NCBI RefSeq assembly: GCF_023065955.2
Contig: NW_026622930.1
Span: 18,453,449-18,517,448, forward strand
Reading direction: 5' to 3'
From: Ursus arctos
Taxonomy: Eukaryota; Chordata; Mammalia; Carnivora; Ursidae
Length of the DNA stretch: 64,000 nucleotides
Part shown: positions 24,561-36,396 of the stretch, piece by piece
Numbering within the stretch: position 1 is the first letter of the stretch
Layout: the number at the start of each line of letters is the position of its first letter
Notes under the pieces: model-generated
What the model saw: only the letters and a program-made list of their open reading frames with translations
Databases searched by the model: none
Told to the model about the DNA's origin: nothing
Translations under genes and position numbers: made by a program

Positions 24561-24656
24561 TTTTTTTAATGATATGTTAGTCACCATACGGTACATCCTT
24601 AGCTTTTGATGTAGTGTTCCATGATCCATTGTTTGCATATAACACCCAGTGCTCAT
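24561..24656 (-). mobile_element. very short L1 3' terminus
   Basis: About 95 bp matching the final part of carnivore L1 in antisense: 'gttagtcaccatacggtaca', 'ttgatgtagtgttccatgat', 'aacacccagtgctcatt'. The same stretch recurs at 41140-41215 in another L1. It is severely 5'-truncated. Confidence 0.85.
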
Positions 24657-24869
24657 TAAAATTAGATATCAACTAACATGTTTGTGAGTCTTGAATATGG
24701 AAGTCATATAAAGGAACAGCATTAATTGAAGGTTGTTTAATAATGGTATGAGGAATGATTGGAAAGCAGATAATGGAAGCAGGAAAACCACTTAAGAGTA
24801 TGGACTTTGCTCTAAGTCAGGTGTCAAGGCTCAGGAATATTATTGAGATGCAGATGAGCAGGTAAACAA

Positions 24870-25035
24870 ATGTAAGAATTTAGGCTTTGCAACTGCATAT
24901 ATCCAGATAGGAATCCCATCTCTGACCGGTGTCATTGAGCAACATGCTTTTTTAAACCTGTTTCATCGTTTGTAAAATAAAAACAGTATCCATCTCGTCA
25001 AATTGTTTTGTTGGTTGTATTAAATGAATTTGACA
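24870..25035 (+). repeat. MIR relic
   Basis: Follows the MIR order: 'tttaggctttgcaactgcat', 'aatcccatctctgaccg', a 'gagcaa…' equivalent of 'gggcaagtt', 'ttcatcgtttgtaaaata' and 'tcaaattgttttgttggttg'. Strongly decayed. Confidence 0.6.
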
Positions 25036-25079
25036 TTCTTAGCCCAACTTTTGGCAAAACAAACACAATAAATCGAACC

Positions 25080-25245
25080 ATTGAACTATGTGCCAATGTT
25101 CTAAGGACTTGATGTGAATTAACATTTAATTTCCAAACAACCTGTAAAGGGGGTTGCAGTTATCTTTATTTTACAGATGAAAAAATAGAAGGACAGAAAA
25201 TTTAAGCAATTTACCGTAGGTTGTACAAATTCCACACAAGTTTCC
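25080..25245. repeat. MIR3/L2-like relic
   Basis: 'tatgtgccaatgttctaagg', 'tttattttacagatgaaaaa' and 'taagcaatttaccgtaggtt' correspond in order to an ancient repeat found widely in mammals. Confidence 0.55.
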
Positions 25246-25524
25246 TGATTCTACTTCATTACTTCTAAAGTACTAGAAAGTTCTTAACTCATAGCTGCTG
25301 TTATAATGACAGTGATTACGAAGTTCACGGCGATGCCAAGTCAGCTGGAGAAAAAAGGCAAATTACAAGATATTTAAATAAAGAGTAGCAAGCTTTGTTT
25401 TAAAACTGTATAGAGGTAACCCTAAAAAAAAGAGTCAACTCCAAGTTTTCCTTGTAAAAGTGGAAAAATATTGGTTATCCAAGCAGAAATAAGAATTAAA
25501 ATGAGCAGTGAAATAATTTTGTGT

Positions 25525-25718
25525 AGGGTCGCCTGGGTGGCTCAGTCCATTAAGCATCTGACTGTTGATATGGCTCAGGTCATGATCTCAAGGTCATCAG
25601 ATGGAGCTCTGTGCTGAGCATGGAGGCTGCTTAGTATTCTCTCTCCTTCTCCCTCAGCCCCTGCTCGTGCACTTGCTCTTTCACTCTTAAAAAAAAATAA
25701 TAATAATTAATTAAAAAA
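25525..25718 (+). mobile_element. SINE (CAN/SINEC, older variant)
   Basis: Plus-strand copy with 'gcctgggtggctcagtccat', 'ggctcaggtcatgatctcaa' and a 3' half ending 'ttgctctttcactcttaaa' followed by a drifting A/T tail. No clear duplication. Confidence 0.9.
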
Positions 25719-28039
25719 TAATGTAGTGTATAAAAAAATTTGATAATGGTAATGTGCTATGCAATGAAAAAAAAAACTACTATACAAGACAATGGTATTT
25801 ATAAAAACTGCTAAACATCACCTATGAGAGATTAGTTAATGGTTAGGATCATCATAGTAACAGGGTAGGGAGTTGAGAAAATTAAGGGACTAATCTATTG
25901 TTAGAACATCAAAGGATGAGTGAATTCAACAGGGATAAAAGATTCAGCAATTATTTCCAAAAATTTCCCATGAATCTGTTGAATTGTCAGTGCTTAGATT
26001 TCTTTATAAATTTTTGTGGTTTCATAATGGCATAGGCAGGAGTCCATCCATTCTTTAAAAAGTTGGTTTGGCAAGTGTGCATTATGTTGAGTTTCTTAAA
26101 AGTTAGTCATTTTTAATCTCATTACTTTTTTCCTTTTATGGCGTTCCATGAACTCACAAATTACTCCATTGTTCAAAATGACAATTTCTAGATTGCATAA
26201 TGTGAATTTGTACCTTTGGGGTATGATAGAGAAACAATAATCAACTAAGTTATTTACTTAAAATTCAGCTTCCAATATATGTGTACATTTCATGCTTTTT
26301 TTAATTGAAATAACCTGAGGGTTTTAACATGAACAGTTATTCCTTTCGTGGATCATAATAATTATTTCAGATTAACTTTTGAATTCCTTTATGTCTAGTT
26401 AAAAAATATATCCAGAAACTCCAAAATAGCATTACAGTCAATTAGATAAATAATACATTTTTAAAGGATTGTTAAAATATGTTAAAAACATGGTTATTTC
26501 TTCATATTTAATTGCAAAACACCTTGGAATATTTTATTTTATTTTAGTCTATAAATTGATAAGATTTTACCTGGTTTGTTCATGTAATTCCAAAAATTAT
26601 TACATGATAAGAAATCTAAGGTTATCTAAACAATATATTACTATGGTCCATGGTTTAATAATTTTGGGGGAGGGGAAAGAGGAAATCTCTAATGGAAAAG
26701 GCAAGAAATCATTTAGTGCAATTATTTTAGTTGGGATTTTTCTAGATCATATCTCATTCCTGAAGAAATGTATCTTGAGTTCATAAGTTAACTTCAAATG
26801 GCTCAGAGAGTGTTGAAGCTGAATGGCATCTGAAAGAAAGATTAGTATGATGACCTATAATTGTTTGAAAGCATGGTTATGGTCTTCTGGTTAGATAATG
26901 TACATATATATTCATTAAGCTTTTTAAGTCCCAGGTATGGTTATGCTATTATGACAATATTGAAAGATGTTAAATAAAATTCTGGGAAAGATAGTTTTTA
27001 ATGATATTCCCAAGATATTACAAATATTATACTGGTAAACTTGAGAAAGAACAGAAACTTCAATTCCAGACTTGTGATCATGGAAATAATATTTCTTCCA
27101 TGAGTCTCATACCAGAATTCCACTTTGGCACACACAGGCATTCTAATCTTAGATCTCTCTTGGTGGTTGCTTTATTTCCAGACAGCAGGTAATGCCAATG
27201 TCATGCTGTGGTCTGTTTATAGGGTAATACCAGATCTGGCATTAAAATGTAACATGTGACATGTTCATAAGGAAATGTTTTTATTCATGTTGTTTTTTCT
27301 TCCAAAGTACAAATGTGGTTCTATACAAATTAGTCCTTTCTAAAATCATTTCCTTTCTACTGTGCTATATGAATGTATGTATGTGTATTTGTATGTGTTA
27401 TATAAAGTTCATATTGTATACCAATTGAAAACTGAGATTAATTGAAAAGATGAATCAGATCAATTTTAATCATAGCTGGTAAGGAATAATTATAATTGTC
27501 ATAGTCATGAGAGTTACATAGTGTTAATTGCATTCTCATTTTATGTTGACTATCTTTGAGGAGTTTCGAGGAATAAGCATGCTGTGAACTGTTGAAATGA
27601 TTAAGCAATCACAATTATATTTTTACATTAGAATTTCAAACTTTTCTTCCACAAAATATTTTCCCAGAATTAATTTCCATGGGCATAACTTTTTTTTTCC
27701 TTAAGTTTGAAGACTTTCTTGTTAAACATCAACAATATTGATGTGCCTTCAAGAAGACACGTTTATATAGTAGCTAAAGACCCTTAAGTTGCTCAAGAAC
27801 TGTACCTTTTGTTACTCACCTAGTCAATATTTTGTATTAAAAGGACTGAGCTCAAACAACATTCATAATGCTGCTGATATGAAAGTGAATAAGCTATTCT
27901 GCCTCACTGGTGCATACACTTCTAAATGGAAAATTAGAAAATGAAAACTTTGCTTTTGGCTACTTATTATTTATCATGTCTATATTAATTATAACTGATT
28001 GTTTCATGATATGTGCTTAATATATGTATTGTAAATGAT
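25719..28039. other. AT-rich unique DNA, no gene seen
   Basis: About 2.3 kb. A 105-residue plus-strand frame (26469-26786) is AT-rich by composition (I, K, Y, L) and resembles nothing I recognise. No repeat is named. Confidence 0.4.
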
Positions 28040-28470
28040 CTTGAAAGATGGCCCCCAATAAACTATGCTTCCTTATTTCACACTTCTGCATCGATTTTCT
28101 GACGGCTTTGGGCCTCCATTGTCCAGTAAAATTGGTAGAAATGATGCAATGACAGTCCAAGATCTAAGTCTTAGGAAGGTCTGGAGCCACCATGTAGGAA
28201 TTCTGGCCCTTCTGCTGAGAGGTTACACTGGTAAACTGCATGAAGACAGGGAATACCTAAGCCTACATAGTGAGTTTGAGGGGACCAGCTATCCCAGCTA
28301 CCTGCTGAGTCCAGCCTACCAGCTGTCCCACTGTGGCAGCAGAGAGGCAAGTGTGACATCTTGGGCATGACAGTTAAGTCACCAGAAAACTGCAACACTA
28401 TCCCATAGTATATGAAACAGGAGAACCACCTAGCTGATCTTCATCAACCCACAAAATAGTGTGAGAAAAG
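28040..28470 (+). repeat. ERVL-MaLR-type LTR (MLT1-like)
   Basis: Begins with the 'gatggcccccaataaactat' type start and ends with words typical of this LTR class ('gagaaccacctagctgat', 'caacccacaaaatagtgtga'). Frames of 101 residues (plus) and 75 residues (minus) overlap here and are incidental. Subfamily not assigned. Confidence 0.55.
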
Positions 28471-28491
28471 AAGCTTGTAATCTGACCAAGA

Positions 28492-29220
28492 CAGCCATAA
28501 CATTTTCCTCAGCCTGACTAAACTGTAGATAGGTTTATTCCAGATCATGAGCCTTTGACTTCCCTTTTCTTAGAATATTTATATTAGAAGCTTTGTAATA
28601 GCAAATTCTTTCTCTACCCATCTGAAATGTATATATCTCTCCTTAAAAGCCTCTTATCAGTTTAAGACCCAGGGAATATCTTTCTCAAGGATCTGCATCC
28701 TTTAATTAATGTAATCAGCAAGGAAGATAATGCCCCTATATCCCAGCCTACAGAAGGATAGGCTCCTAACTTCAGTCGTGCCTTGATCCAAATTGTAGAA
28801 CTACCTCTTGTCATGAAGATAAGAGAAAGATTAGTTTTCCTTTGGCCAGGGCAAATTAGAAAACACAGGCAACCTACAATCCAACCCCCCTCCATCCTCT
28901 TCCCCATTCTTAAAAACTCTGTTGGGGCATCTGGGTGGCTCAGTTGGTTAGCATCTGACTCTTGATTTTGGCTCAGGTCATGATCTCAGGGTCCTGGGAT
29001 CCAGCCTGTGTCAGGCTCCAAGCTCAGCAGGGAGTGTGCTTGAAGATTCTTTCTCCCTCTCCTTCTGCACCTCCTCACACTCACACACTCTCTCTCTCAA
29101 ATAAATAATCTTTAAAAAAACAAAACAAAAACTCTCCTGACCTTTGTTTCAAGGCAGTTGAGTTTAGTCTGTGTCCCATACTGCAGCACTCTTGAATAAA
29201 ATCTTCCTTTCTGCTTAAAT
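28492..29220 (+). repeat. LTR-like segment split by a SINE
   Basis: Unique-looking flanks of the SINE at 28924-29126 join into one ~520-bp segment. The right part has an AATAAA at 29195-29200 followed by 'cttcctttctgcttaaattt', an arrangement seen near the R/U5 end of many LTRs. Family not recognised; the LTR assignment is inference. Confidence 0.35.
28912..29135 (+). mobile_element. SINE (CAN/SINEC, older variant)
   Basis: Plus-strand copy, body 28924-29126, starting 'ggggcatctgggtggctcag'. The 9-bp duplication aaaaactct is at 28912-28920 and 29127-29135. Confidence 0.94.
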
Positions 29221-29225
29221 TTGCT

Positions 29226-29902
29226 CAACACATTTTTTTTATTTTTACAAATCCATTGAAGTTTAATGCTTTTTTTTTTTCTACAGCAAAAGATAACTAA
29301 AATAGAAAATAAATACCAGGAAGTAATGTCATTAAAAAAAAACAACTAAGAAACTAAAATATGTGCTATTGGCTTTGGGCCTGGGCATTGGGAGGATATG
29401 GAAGATCTCGAGAAGTCTTAGTGATGGTTTGGGAAAGAAAGAATATTTTTATTGGAGGCCATTAAAAAAGGCTGCTTGTCTTATGGGATGGTGGATGTTG
29501 TCAGTGATAGGTGAAAAAGGGCAAACATGGTAAAATTGGAGATGTGGCTAAAGACACCAGGAAGAATGTTTAAAGCAACAACTGGTTTATATTAGTGGCA
29601 TGTGATAAGGTATGAATATTGAGAGATGAAGTAAAGAAGGGTTGTTCTGTTTTCAAGCAGAATCTAGAGGAAATATCATAAAACAATGATTTACTGAGTT
29701 GAAAGACTAAAACTAATTCTCATTCTCAGCTTTTCAGGCAGAAGAAATGGCTTCAGGCAAAGATCAAATCCAGGGTATGACTAGGAAAAACTTGGTTTCA
29801 GGGTCAAGATTTCAAGGGTGGAGTTACAAAGCCCTTTGTTAAAAATCCCAGAAAGAGTAAAATCAGGATCACATAGACTCTCTCAGCTGAATAGAAAATT
29901 TT
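29226..29902. other. possible MaLR internal relic or unique DNA
   Basis: About 29360-29870 has the feel of a decayed MaLR interior ('ttggctttgggcctgggc', 'ggagatgtggctaaagaca') and lies next to LTR-like pieces, but I cannot align it confidently. A poly-T lies at 29270-29280. No gene. Confidence 0.25.
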
Positions 29903-30139
29903 CCCAAAATCCTAAGATCTTTTTTTTTTTAAAGATTATTTATTTATTTATTTGACAGAGACAGAGTCAGCCAGCGAGAGAGGGAACACAAGCAGGGGGA
30001 GTGGGAGAGGAAGAAGCAGGCTCACAGCGGAGGAGCCTGATGTGGGGCTCGATCCCAGAACGCCAGGATCACGCCCTGAGCCGAAGGCAGACGCTTAACC
30101 GCTGTGCCACCCAGGCGGCCCCCAAAATCCTAAGATCTT
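29903..30139 (-). mobile_element. SINE (CAN/SINEC, young type)
   Basis: Minus-strand copy, body 29922-30120, flanked by a perfect 19-bp duplication cccaaaatcctaagatctt (29903-29921, 30121-30139). The perfect duplication and consensus-like body make it one of the most recent insertions here. Confidence 0.97.
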
Positions 30140-30219
30140 AACACTTGACTAGTTAATAAATATTCTAAGATTCTTTAAGGAATTTTTCCAAAAGACCCTG
30201 ACTTTCCACCCAAGGCAGG

Positions 30220-31315
30220 GAGAAATCTGTTTTGAAAAGATTTGAAGGTATACATTTTGTTTGCAAGACAAAGGAATTATACCCACATGTTTAATAGGAT
30301 AAAATACAAGATACAGGTAAATACTGTCTTTAAGAAGCACACTTTAAGTGCAAATAATGTGATTGAGTGAAAGTAAAAAGAAAGAAAAATGATACGTAAT
30401 GCCAACAGGTTAAGAAAGATGGAGGGCGATACTGACTAATGGCATAGCAGCTTTCAAGATAAGGAATGTTGCCAAAGATGAAGAACATTTTAAAGTGAGA
30501 AAAGGTCCGGGCGCCTGGGTGGCTCAGTCCTTAAGCATCTGCCTTCGGCTTAGGGCGTGATCCCTGGGTTCTGGGATTGAGCCCCAAATCGGGTTCCATG
30601 CTCCGCTGGGAGCCTGCTGCTTCCACTCCCATTTCCCCTGCTTGTGTTCCCGCTCTCACTGGCTGTGTCTCTCTCTGTCAAATAAATAAATAAAATCTTT
30701 AAAAAAATTAGAAAAATAAAGTGAGGAAAGGTCAATTCATCAGGAATATATAACAGTCTTAAATGTATACGTACCAAAAACAGAGCCTCAATATTTAAGA
30801 AGCAAAAAAAGCAGAATTAAAAAGGAGTGATAGACATATTGAGAATTATTTTTGAAATCTTTTCTCAGTACTTTATAGAAAAAATAAAATCAGTAAAACT
30901 ATTGAAAAACATGAATACCACTCCCGTACACTTTAATCTTACCAACACTTCTAGGGCAACACATCCCACATCGCTAGAATACACATTTTTTCAAATGCAC
31001 ATGGAATATCTACCAAGGTATACCATATGCGGGGTCATAAAATTCTTGATGAATTTCAAGAGAATTAAATAATAAAAAGTATTTATTTTGACTATAACAG
31101 AATTAAAATTGGAAAAGAAAATTAGACAATGAGTGTCTGGGACATCTCCCAAAATATTTGAAAAATACACTTCAAAAACAATCTACAAGTCAAAGGAGAA
31201 ATTACAAGAAAAATTAGAACATTTTGAATTAAATTATAATTAAAACACATCAAACATTTTAGAGCAATTATAAAGCAATTATTAGAGGAACATTTAGATA
31301 TTTACCTGCTTACAC
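30220..31315 (+). mobile_element. old L1 (L1M-type) ORF2 endonuclease-region fragment
   Basis: Nucleotide similarity to the ORF2 5' half: 'agaagcacactttaa', 'gtcaattcatcaggaatat', 'taacagtcttaaatgtatac', 'agaatacacattttttcaaa', 'tgcacatggaatatctacca', 'aggtataccatatgc'. It corresponds to the last part of the endonuclease domain and the region after it. All frames are broken. A SINE interrupts it at 30508-30716. Confidence 0.75.
30491..30733 (+). mobile_element. SINE (CAN/SINEC, young) nested in old L1
   Basis: Plus-strand body 30508-30716. The 17-bp duplication differs at one base: taaagtgagaaaaggtc (30491-30507) versus taaagtgaggaaaggtc (30717-30733). Removing the SINE and one duplicate restores L1 continuity. 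The A tail is interrupted by 'ttag'. Confidence 0.96.
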
Positions 31316-32480
31316 CAGGAAAAAATTAGCTTGATATTATTGTTATTTCTTTCTTAAGATATTTGGTAAGATTCTGCACTGAATCTACCTAGGCCTGAAA
31401 CTTTCAGTTGTGGAAAGTTATGTGACATAGAATTGAATTTCTGACAGATGAAGAGATTTTTAGATTTCTTATTTATTTTTGTGACACTTCTGATAATATG
31501 AATTCTTTCAAAAATTCTTAAATCTCTAGAGTGAAAGTTATTGGCATACAATCATTGATAGTATTTCTTTTTCATCTTTTAATGTCTATAGAATTTATAG
31601 TAATGTCTATAAGCTTCTCAAATTACTGTCAGCTCCAGAGCACCTAGGGCTAAGTCACTATGAACTTACAGTCAGAAAGGGTAATTCTTACTCTTCACCC
31701 CTCTTGTTCCTCATGTGCTATAAAAAGGATAGCACATAAGTGCTGGAGGAAGAGTCTACAGTTGTTCCGTGAGGACAGCTGATACAAACAACTCTAATGC
31801 AACACTTCAGATACTTTTAGCCTCACCATCTTAGTCTGGTTCTATGTGGTATCTGGTTGGTTTCAATCAAGACTAAATTGGAAGAAACTTGCTTCCTGCC
31901 TGCACAGGAGGCTCTGTCCTCTAGCATATCAGCTTTGTATTGACATTACTACAGGTCTATGCTCCCTCATGGCCATACTCACCATGGATAACAAGGAAAT
32001 ATAAGACTGTTAACTCCTTGGCTAGAGAGCCTTGACCAATGTAAGCCCCTTAACTATACTCTCCCCTCTAAAGATGTTGAGATGTGGTTTCTAGGGCCTA
32101 GTCAAGAAATTATTGAACAATCATACTAGAAGAGATTTGAATCTTGTTATCTTCTATTAAGGGTGGCTGAGTAGTGGCTGTTTCCAACCACTACTTCCAG
32201 TCATCTTTCTCCCACCATCAGTCAGATATTTGTCAGCATATTACCACTGAGGTTAACATGGTGGTTACATGATTGTGACAAACACCTTCATATGAAATAC
32301 AGAGGGTGGAGGAATTCTTTTTTCTCACAGTAGGGTTGGGAAGAAGATGGAAGTATAGAAAAAAGATAAAGTTTTGACCAAGATGTACATATTCAAGTAA
32401 AGACGTGCAGTAGGTAGGTGGATATAGGATCTGGAGTAAATATATAGTGTTTGGCAAAAGACAGTTGAAGGGAGGAAGGA
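31316..32480. other. unique DNA, no gene seen
   Basis: No gene or named repeat. A 65-residue and an 84-residue minus-strand frame (31354-31551, 32233-32487) are unremarkable. Confidence 0.4.
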
Positions 32481-32609
32481 CATTCATGTGTCAATGAATA
32501 GACAAGAGAACCTTGTTCAGAACCCCAAAACCAATCTCACTGAGTCAGTGAATAGAGACAGAAAATCTCACAAATATATTTAAAAAAGTAATAGTGATTA
32601 ATATAGAAG

Positions 32610-32850
32610 TAAATTTAAAAAAACCCTCTGTTGAAGATCAATAAGAATTTTGAGGAGAAATGAAATGTCAATTGTGTCTAAGGTTATAAAAGTGACATGT
32701 GGATATCTTTCAGTTCAGGAAACTGTAAAATATTTAGTAGTGTATCATCATTTTCCTTGGAAGAGTAGGAATAATAAAAATCAGAGTCCAGCAAACCTTG
32801 GGAGGGGATAAAATCACAGAAATACTGAAACCAAGATTGACTGAAACTAT
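32610..32850. repeat. old interspersed repeat, unassigned
   Basis: Words such as 'atgtcaattgtgtctaaggt' and the following text follow a common mammalian repeat that I recall but cannot name safely. Similar material may continue at 33100-34440 right of the SINE. Confidence 0.3.
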
Positions 32851-32851
32851 T

Positions 32852-33091
32852 CAGAACCTTGATTTTATTTTATTTTATTTTATTTAAAGATTTTATTTAT
32901 TTATTTGGTAGAGAGAGAGACAGCCAGCGAGAGAGGGAACACAAGCAGGGGGAGTGGGAGAGGAAGAAGCAGGCTCCTAGCAGAGGAGCCTGATGTGGGA
33001 CTCGATCCCAGAGCACCGGGATCACGCCCTGAGCTGAAGGCAGACGCTTAACAACTGCGCCACCCAGGTGCCCCCCAGAACCTTGATTTTA
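32852..33091 (-). mobile_element. SINE (CAN/SINEC, young type)
   Basis: Minus-strand body 32868-33075 with a perfect 16-bp duplication cagaaccttgatttta (32852-32867, 33076-33091). The tail has an (ATTTT)n repeat instead of plain poly-T. Confidence 0.97.
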
Positions 33092-34920
33092 AAGTATCAG
33101 TACAAGTAGGGACACATGGTTTTAAAAGGAGACTGCTTATCTTTTATTCAAGGGCTGTGAACCTACTTTTATATTCAGAAAGGATAAGTAAACAGACAGA
33201 AGATAATAGTAGAGAAAAGAGACAAGATACTGGTTCTATCAAGAACTTGAAGAAGGAAGATGTTATGATAAGTGCAGATAAAAATGAATGTATAGGTGAG
33301 GACACGATAAATGTGTAATATCCTGATGGCTTCATCAACCTTTGCAGATACATCTATTACATATTACATATTTATGCACTAAGTGTTAGCATGGGTGCTT
33401 TGAAGATTGTGACAAAAATCTATCTTCTGAGAAGAATGGGAATATTGAAGAGGGATATGTAAGAATATCGTCAGATGGGCAATGAAGACCCACCCAGGAC
33501 TAGAGAAGAAACATTTTCTGTGATGCCAATCAGTGCAAAAATTGTGCTTTTTCTCTGACTATTTCTCAGAGAGGAGAGAGAGAGAGAAGAATTAAATGTT
33601 AAGATCGACTGAAGATCAGAAATTTTAGGACAAAGAATCAATGGAACTCTGAATTTGATGGAGTTAGTAAGACATTCAAATGATTAACCATTGAGTCAGG
33701 CTCTCTAAGGGTAAAATATTGACAGAATGATACTAACCCCCTGAGAAAAAGAATGGATACAGATAAGAGTGGTGTAAGATAAAAATCCTAGAGAGATCAA
33801 TATTAAAAAAAATAATAATGTGAGTGATGGAGTGGAATAATAAATGATTATAATAACAAGTGAATGATAAGTAAAAAGTATTCAAAGAATGGGGTTTAGG
33901 GTTTTAGAGATGGAGCAGCCAATAGTCACTATGGGGAAGAATGTTGCAAAAGATTAGAGGTCAAGGCCTTGGGGGGCAGGGGGTGGGTGTGATTCCTAAG
34001 GAAGAGATGAGGCTAGAAAACTGTATGTGCTATTGGCGTGGATGGGGACATCTGTCAGAATAATGGCAGGAATGGCTTAGAAAGAAACACTGTCATCCTA
34101 GAGACAAAGTCAGCTGATGACAAAGGGGGGATAACCTGCATCTCAGGAGGTAACCAGTGAGCAGATGACAAAAGTTGGTTGGCTGAAGTTGAATCCAAAG
34201 TAATAAGAACTTTTTCTGTAAGAGAGGTGACAGAGTCCACCACACAGTGGTGTTTCAGCTATTATCATATTGTTTATTTTGTAGGGAGGAAAAATAGAGT
34301 CATATCCAAGCAGTTGGAAGCTGGATGTAGCTGACGGACTTCCTGTTCTGAGTTTTGTCTGGCTGTGTCTGCACTGAGCAGTGCACATCAATTATATAAG
34401 AAGTAGATAAGAGATGATATGTGATCAGCAATTTAAGAAGTGTTCAATGAAAAAGTCCCTTGAATAGATAGTCAAAGTTATTTTCAACTCAAAGAGAGAG
34501 CAATGGCATTGTAAACACTTATAGAACAAATGCACTTGTATTCTTCTCATTCCAAAGTCACTGAGCTATAAATGGCACAATTAACAAAACACACAGTTTA
34601 GTCATCATTGCAATTGCAAAAGAAGTATTTATCAAGTGTCATTAATTTACATGATTAAGTGTCAAGTGGGTGATTCACAAATTTAGGCTCATTTTAAAAG
34701 GCAAACACGTCTCCCAGTAGGGGTCAAGGAGCTGAGTTGGAAAAACTAAATTAAATTCCATCTAATCTTTCTAAGAACTTTTAGCTTACTATCAATAATT
34801 TAGCCCACAATTATGGTCAATGATACCTCTGGATACATCTTGAAACCAAGTAAAAACAGAATAACGCACCTGCATTTTCAGGGAAATGTTGCATCCTTAG
34901 CCACTTAATACACGTCATTT
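33092..34920. other. mixed unique DNA and possible old repeat
   Basis: Up to about 34440 this may be decayed interspersed repeat of the same kind as at 32610. From 34540 to 34870 it is repeat-free with motifs such as 'gtcattaatttacatgatta', a possible conserved non-coding block. A GA-rich run lies at 33567-33590. No gene. Confidence 0.25.
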
Positions 34921-35145
34921 AGAAAATTCTCATGTTGGGATGCCTGGGTGGCAAGTCTGTCAAGGGTCTGCTTTCGGTTCAGGTCATGATCCCAGGGTCC
35001 TGGGATCAGTCCTGCATCAGGCTCCTTGCTCAGCAGAGAGCCTGCTTCTCCATCTGGCTGTTGCTCCCCCTGTTCATGCTCTCTCTCTCTGCCAAATAAA
35101 TAAATCTTAAAAAAATAAAAGAAAGAAATAAAAGAAAATTGTCAT
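34921..35145 (+). mobile_element. SINE (CAN/SINEC, older variant)
   Basis: Plus-strand body 34936-35132. The head 'gggatgcctgggtggcaagt' has lost part of the A-box region (tggc-aagt instead of tggctcagt). Duplication agaaaattctcat versus agaaaattgtcat (34921-34933, 35133-35145). Confidence 0.93.
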
Positions 35146-35662
35146 TAAAATTGTTTTTTTGTTTGCAGGATTGCATGATAGAGTGAGAGTGGGAACAGGG
35201 AAAAGAATGCATATAGTAAGAGATCTTCAAACGAACTGGGAAGTTTTCAAAATCTCTTTTATATCCATAGTTATTCACCTATTTCCAAATGTATCCATTC
35301 TCCCCAAATCTCCTACCTAACCGCCTCCTCAATCACTCTCAAGGATTTCATTATTTCCTCCCTCAAGTAGAAAAGGGAAGTTGTTAGGTGGGATCTTGCT
35401 TGATTTTATGCCAAGCAACCTGCAAATGTTTTGATTCCATGCGCATACTCCCTTCCCGTTATTCTTCTTCCTTCTTCATGTGTATGGTAGACTGGCTGGC
35501 TCCCTGTTTTCATTTCCTCCAAAACTGAATTTACTATATTCCCCATTACCCATACCCTTGCCTTCACCAATGAACAAACAACAAACAAACGCTTCCTTGA
35601 GCGTACCTTTGATCAATAATGGGAAAAATAATTGCCTAGTACTTAAATCTCACTTATATCTG
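35146..35662. other. unique DNA, no gene seen
   Basis: Overlapping frames on both strands at 35406-35668 (60 and 62 residues) carry no recognised similarity. Confidence 0.4.
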
Positions 35663-35905
35663 ATTTAGATGATCTTCATTTTTTTAAAAGATGTATTTAT
35701 TTATTGGAGAGAGAGTGAGGGAGGCAAGGGGAAGGGGGAGAGAGAAACTTGAGCAGATTCCTCACTGAGCACAGAACTGGGTGTGGGGTGCAGTGCCAGG
35801 CACAGGGCTCAATCTCACGACCGTGAGATCATGACCTGAGCCAAAACCAAGAGTTGGACCCTTAACCAACTGTACCACTCAGGTGCCCCCAATTTAGATG
35901 ATCTT
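35663..35905 (-). mobile_element. older SINE (CAN/SINEC)
   Basis: Minus-strand body 35677-35891 with a GA-rich centre and the head 'ccactcaggtgcccc'. The 14-bp duplication atttagatgatctt is intact at 35663-35676 and 35892-35905. Confidence 0.94.
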
Positions 35906-36039
35906 TAGATGCGATTTTAGACATGAACTTTAGAGTTAATGCTAAAACGAATTAAGACTCTGGGGACTGTTGGGATAGAATGAATATATTTTGCTTGTGA
36001 GAACATGAATTTACGAGTGAGCAGGGGCAGAATTTTATG

Positions 36040-36396
36040 GAGTAATTGTGTTTCCCCAAAATTCATATGTTGGAATCTTAGCTCCAAAGTGATGTAATTT
36101 GGAGGTGGGGACTTTGGGAAGTGATTAGGTCATGAGAATGGAGCCTCATGAGTTAGAGTAGTGCCCTTAGAATAGAGACCCCAGAAAGTTCTCTAGTTCT
36201 TTCTGTTCCACCATGTGAGGACACAATAAGAAAATGGTCATTTATGAAACAAGAAATAGGTCTCACCAGACAGTCAATCTACTGCCACCTTAACCTTGGA
36301 CTTCTCAGCCTTGAGAATTGTAAGAAATAAGTGTTTATTGGTTAAGCCACCCAGATTATGGTATTCTGTGATAGCAGTGCAAACAGATGAAAACAT
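36040..36396 (+). repeat. ERVL-MaLR LTR (MST-like)
   Basis: Follows the MST-type LTR closely: 'ccccaaaattcatatgttgg', 'gaggtggggactttgggaag', 'tgattaggtcatgagaatgg', 'ccatgtgaggacacaataag', 'ctcaccagacagtcaatcta', 'taagccacccagattatggt'. It appears to be a solo LTR. Confidence 0.85.
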
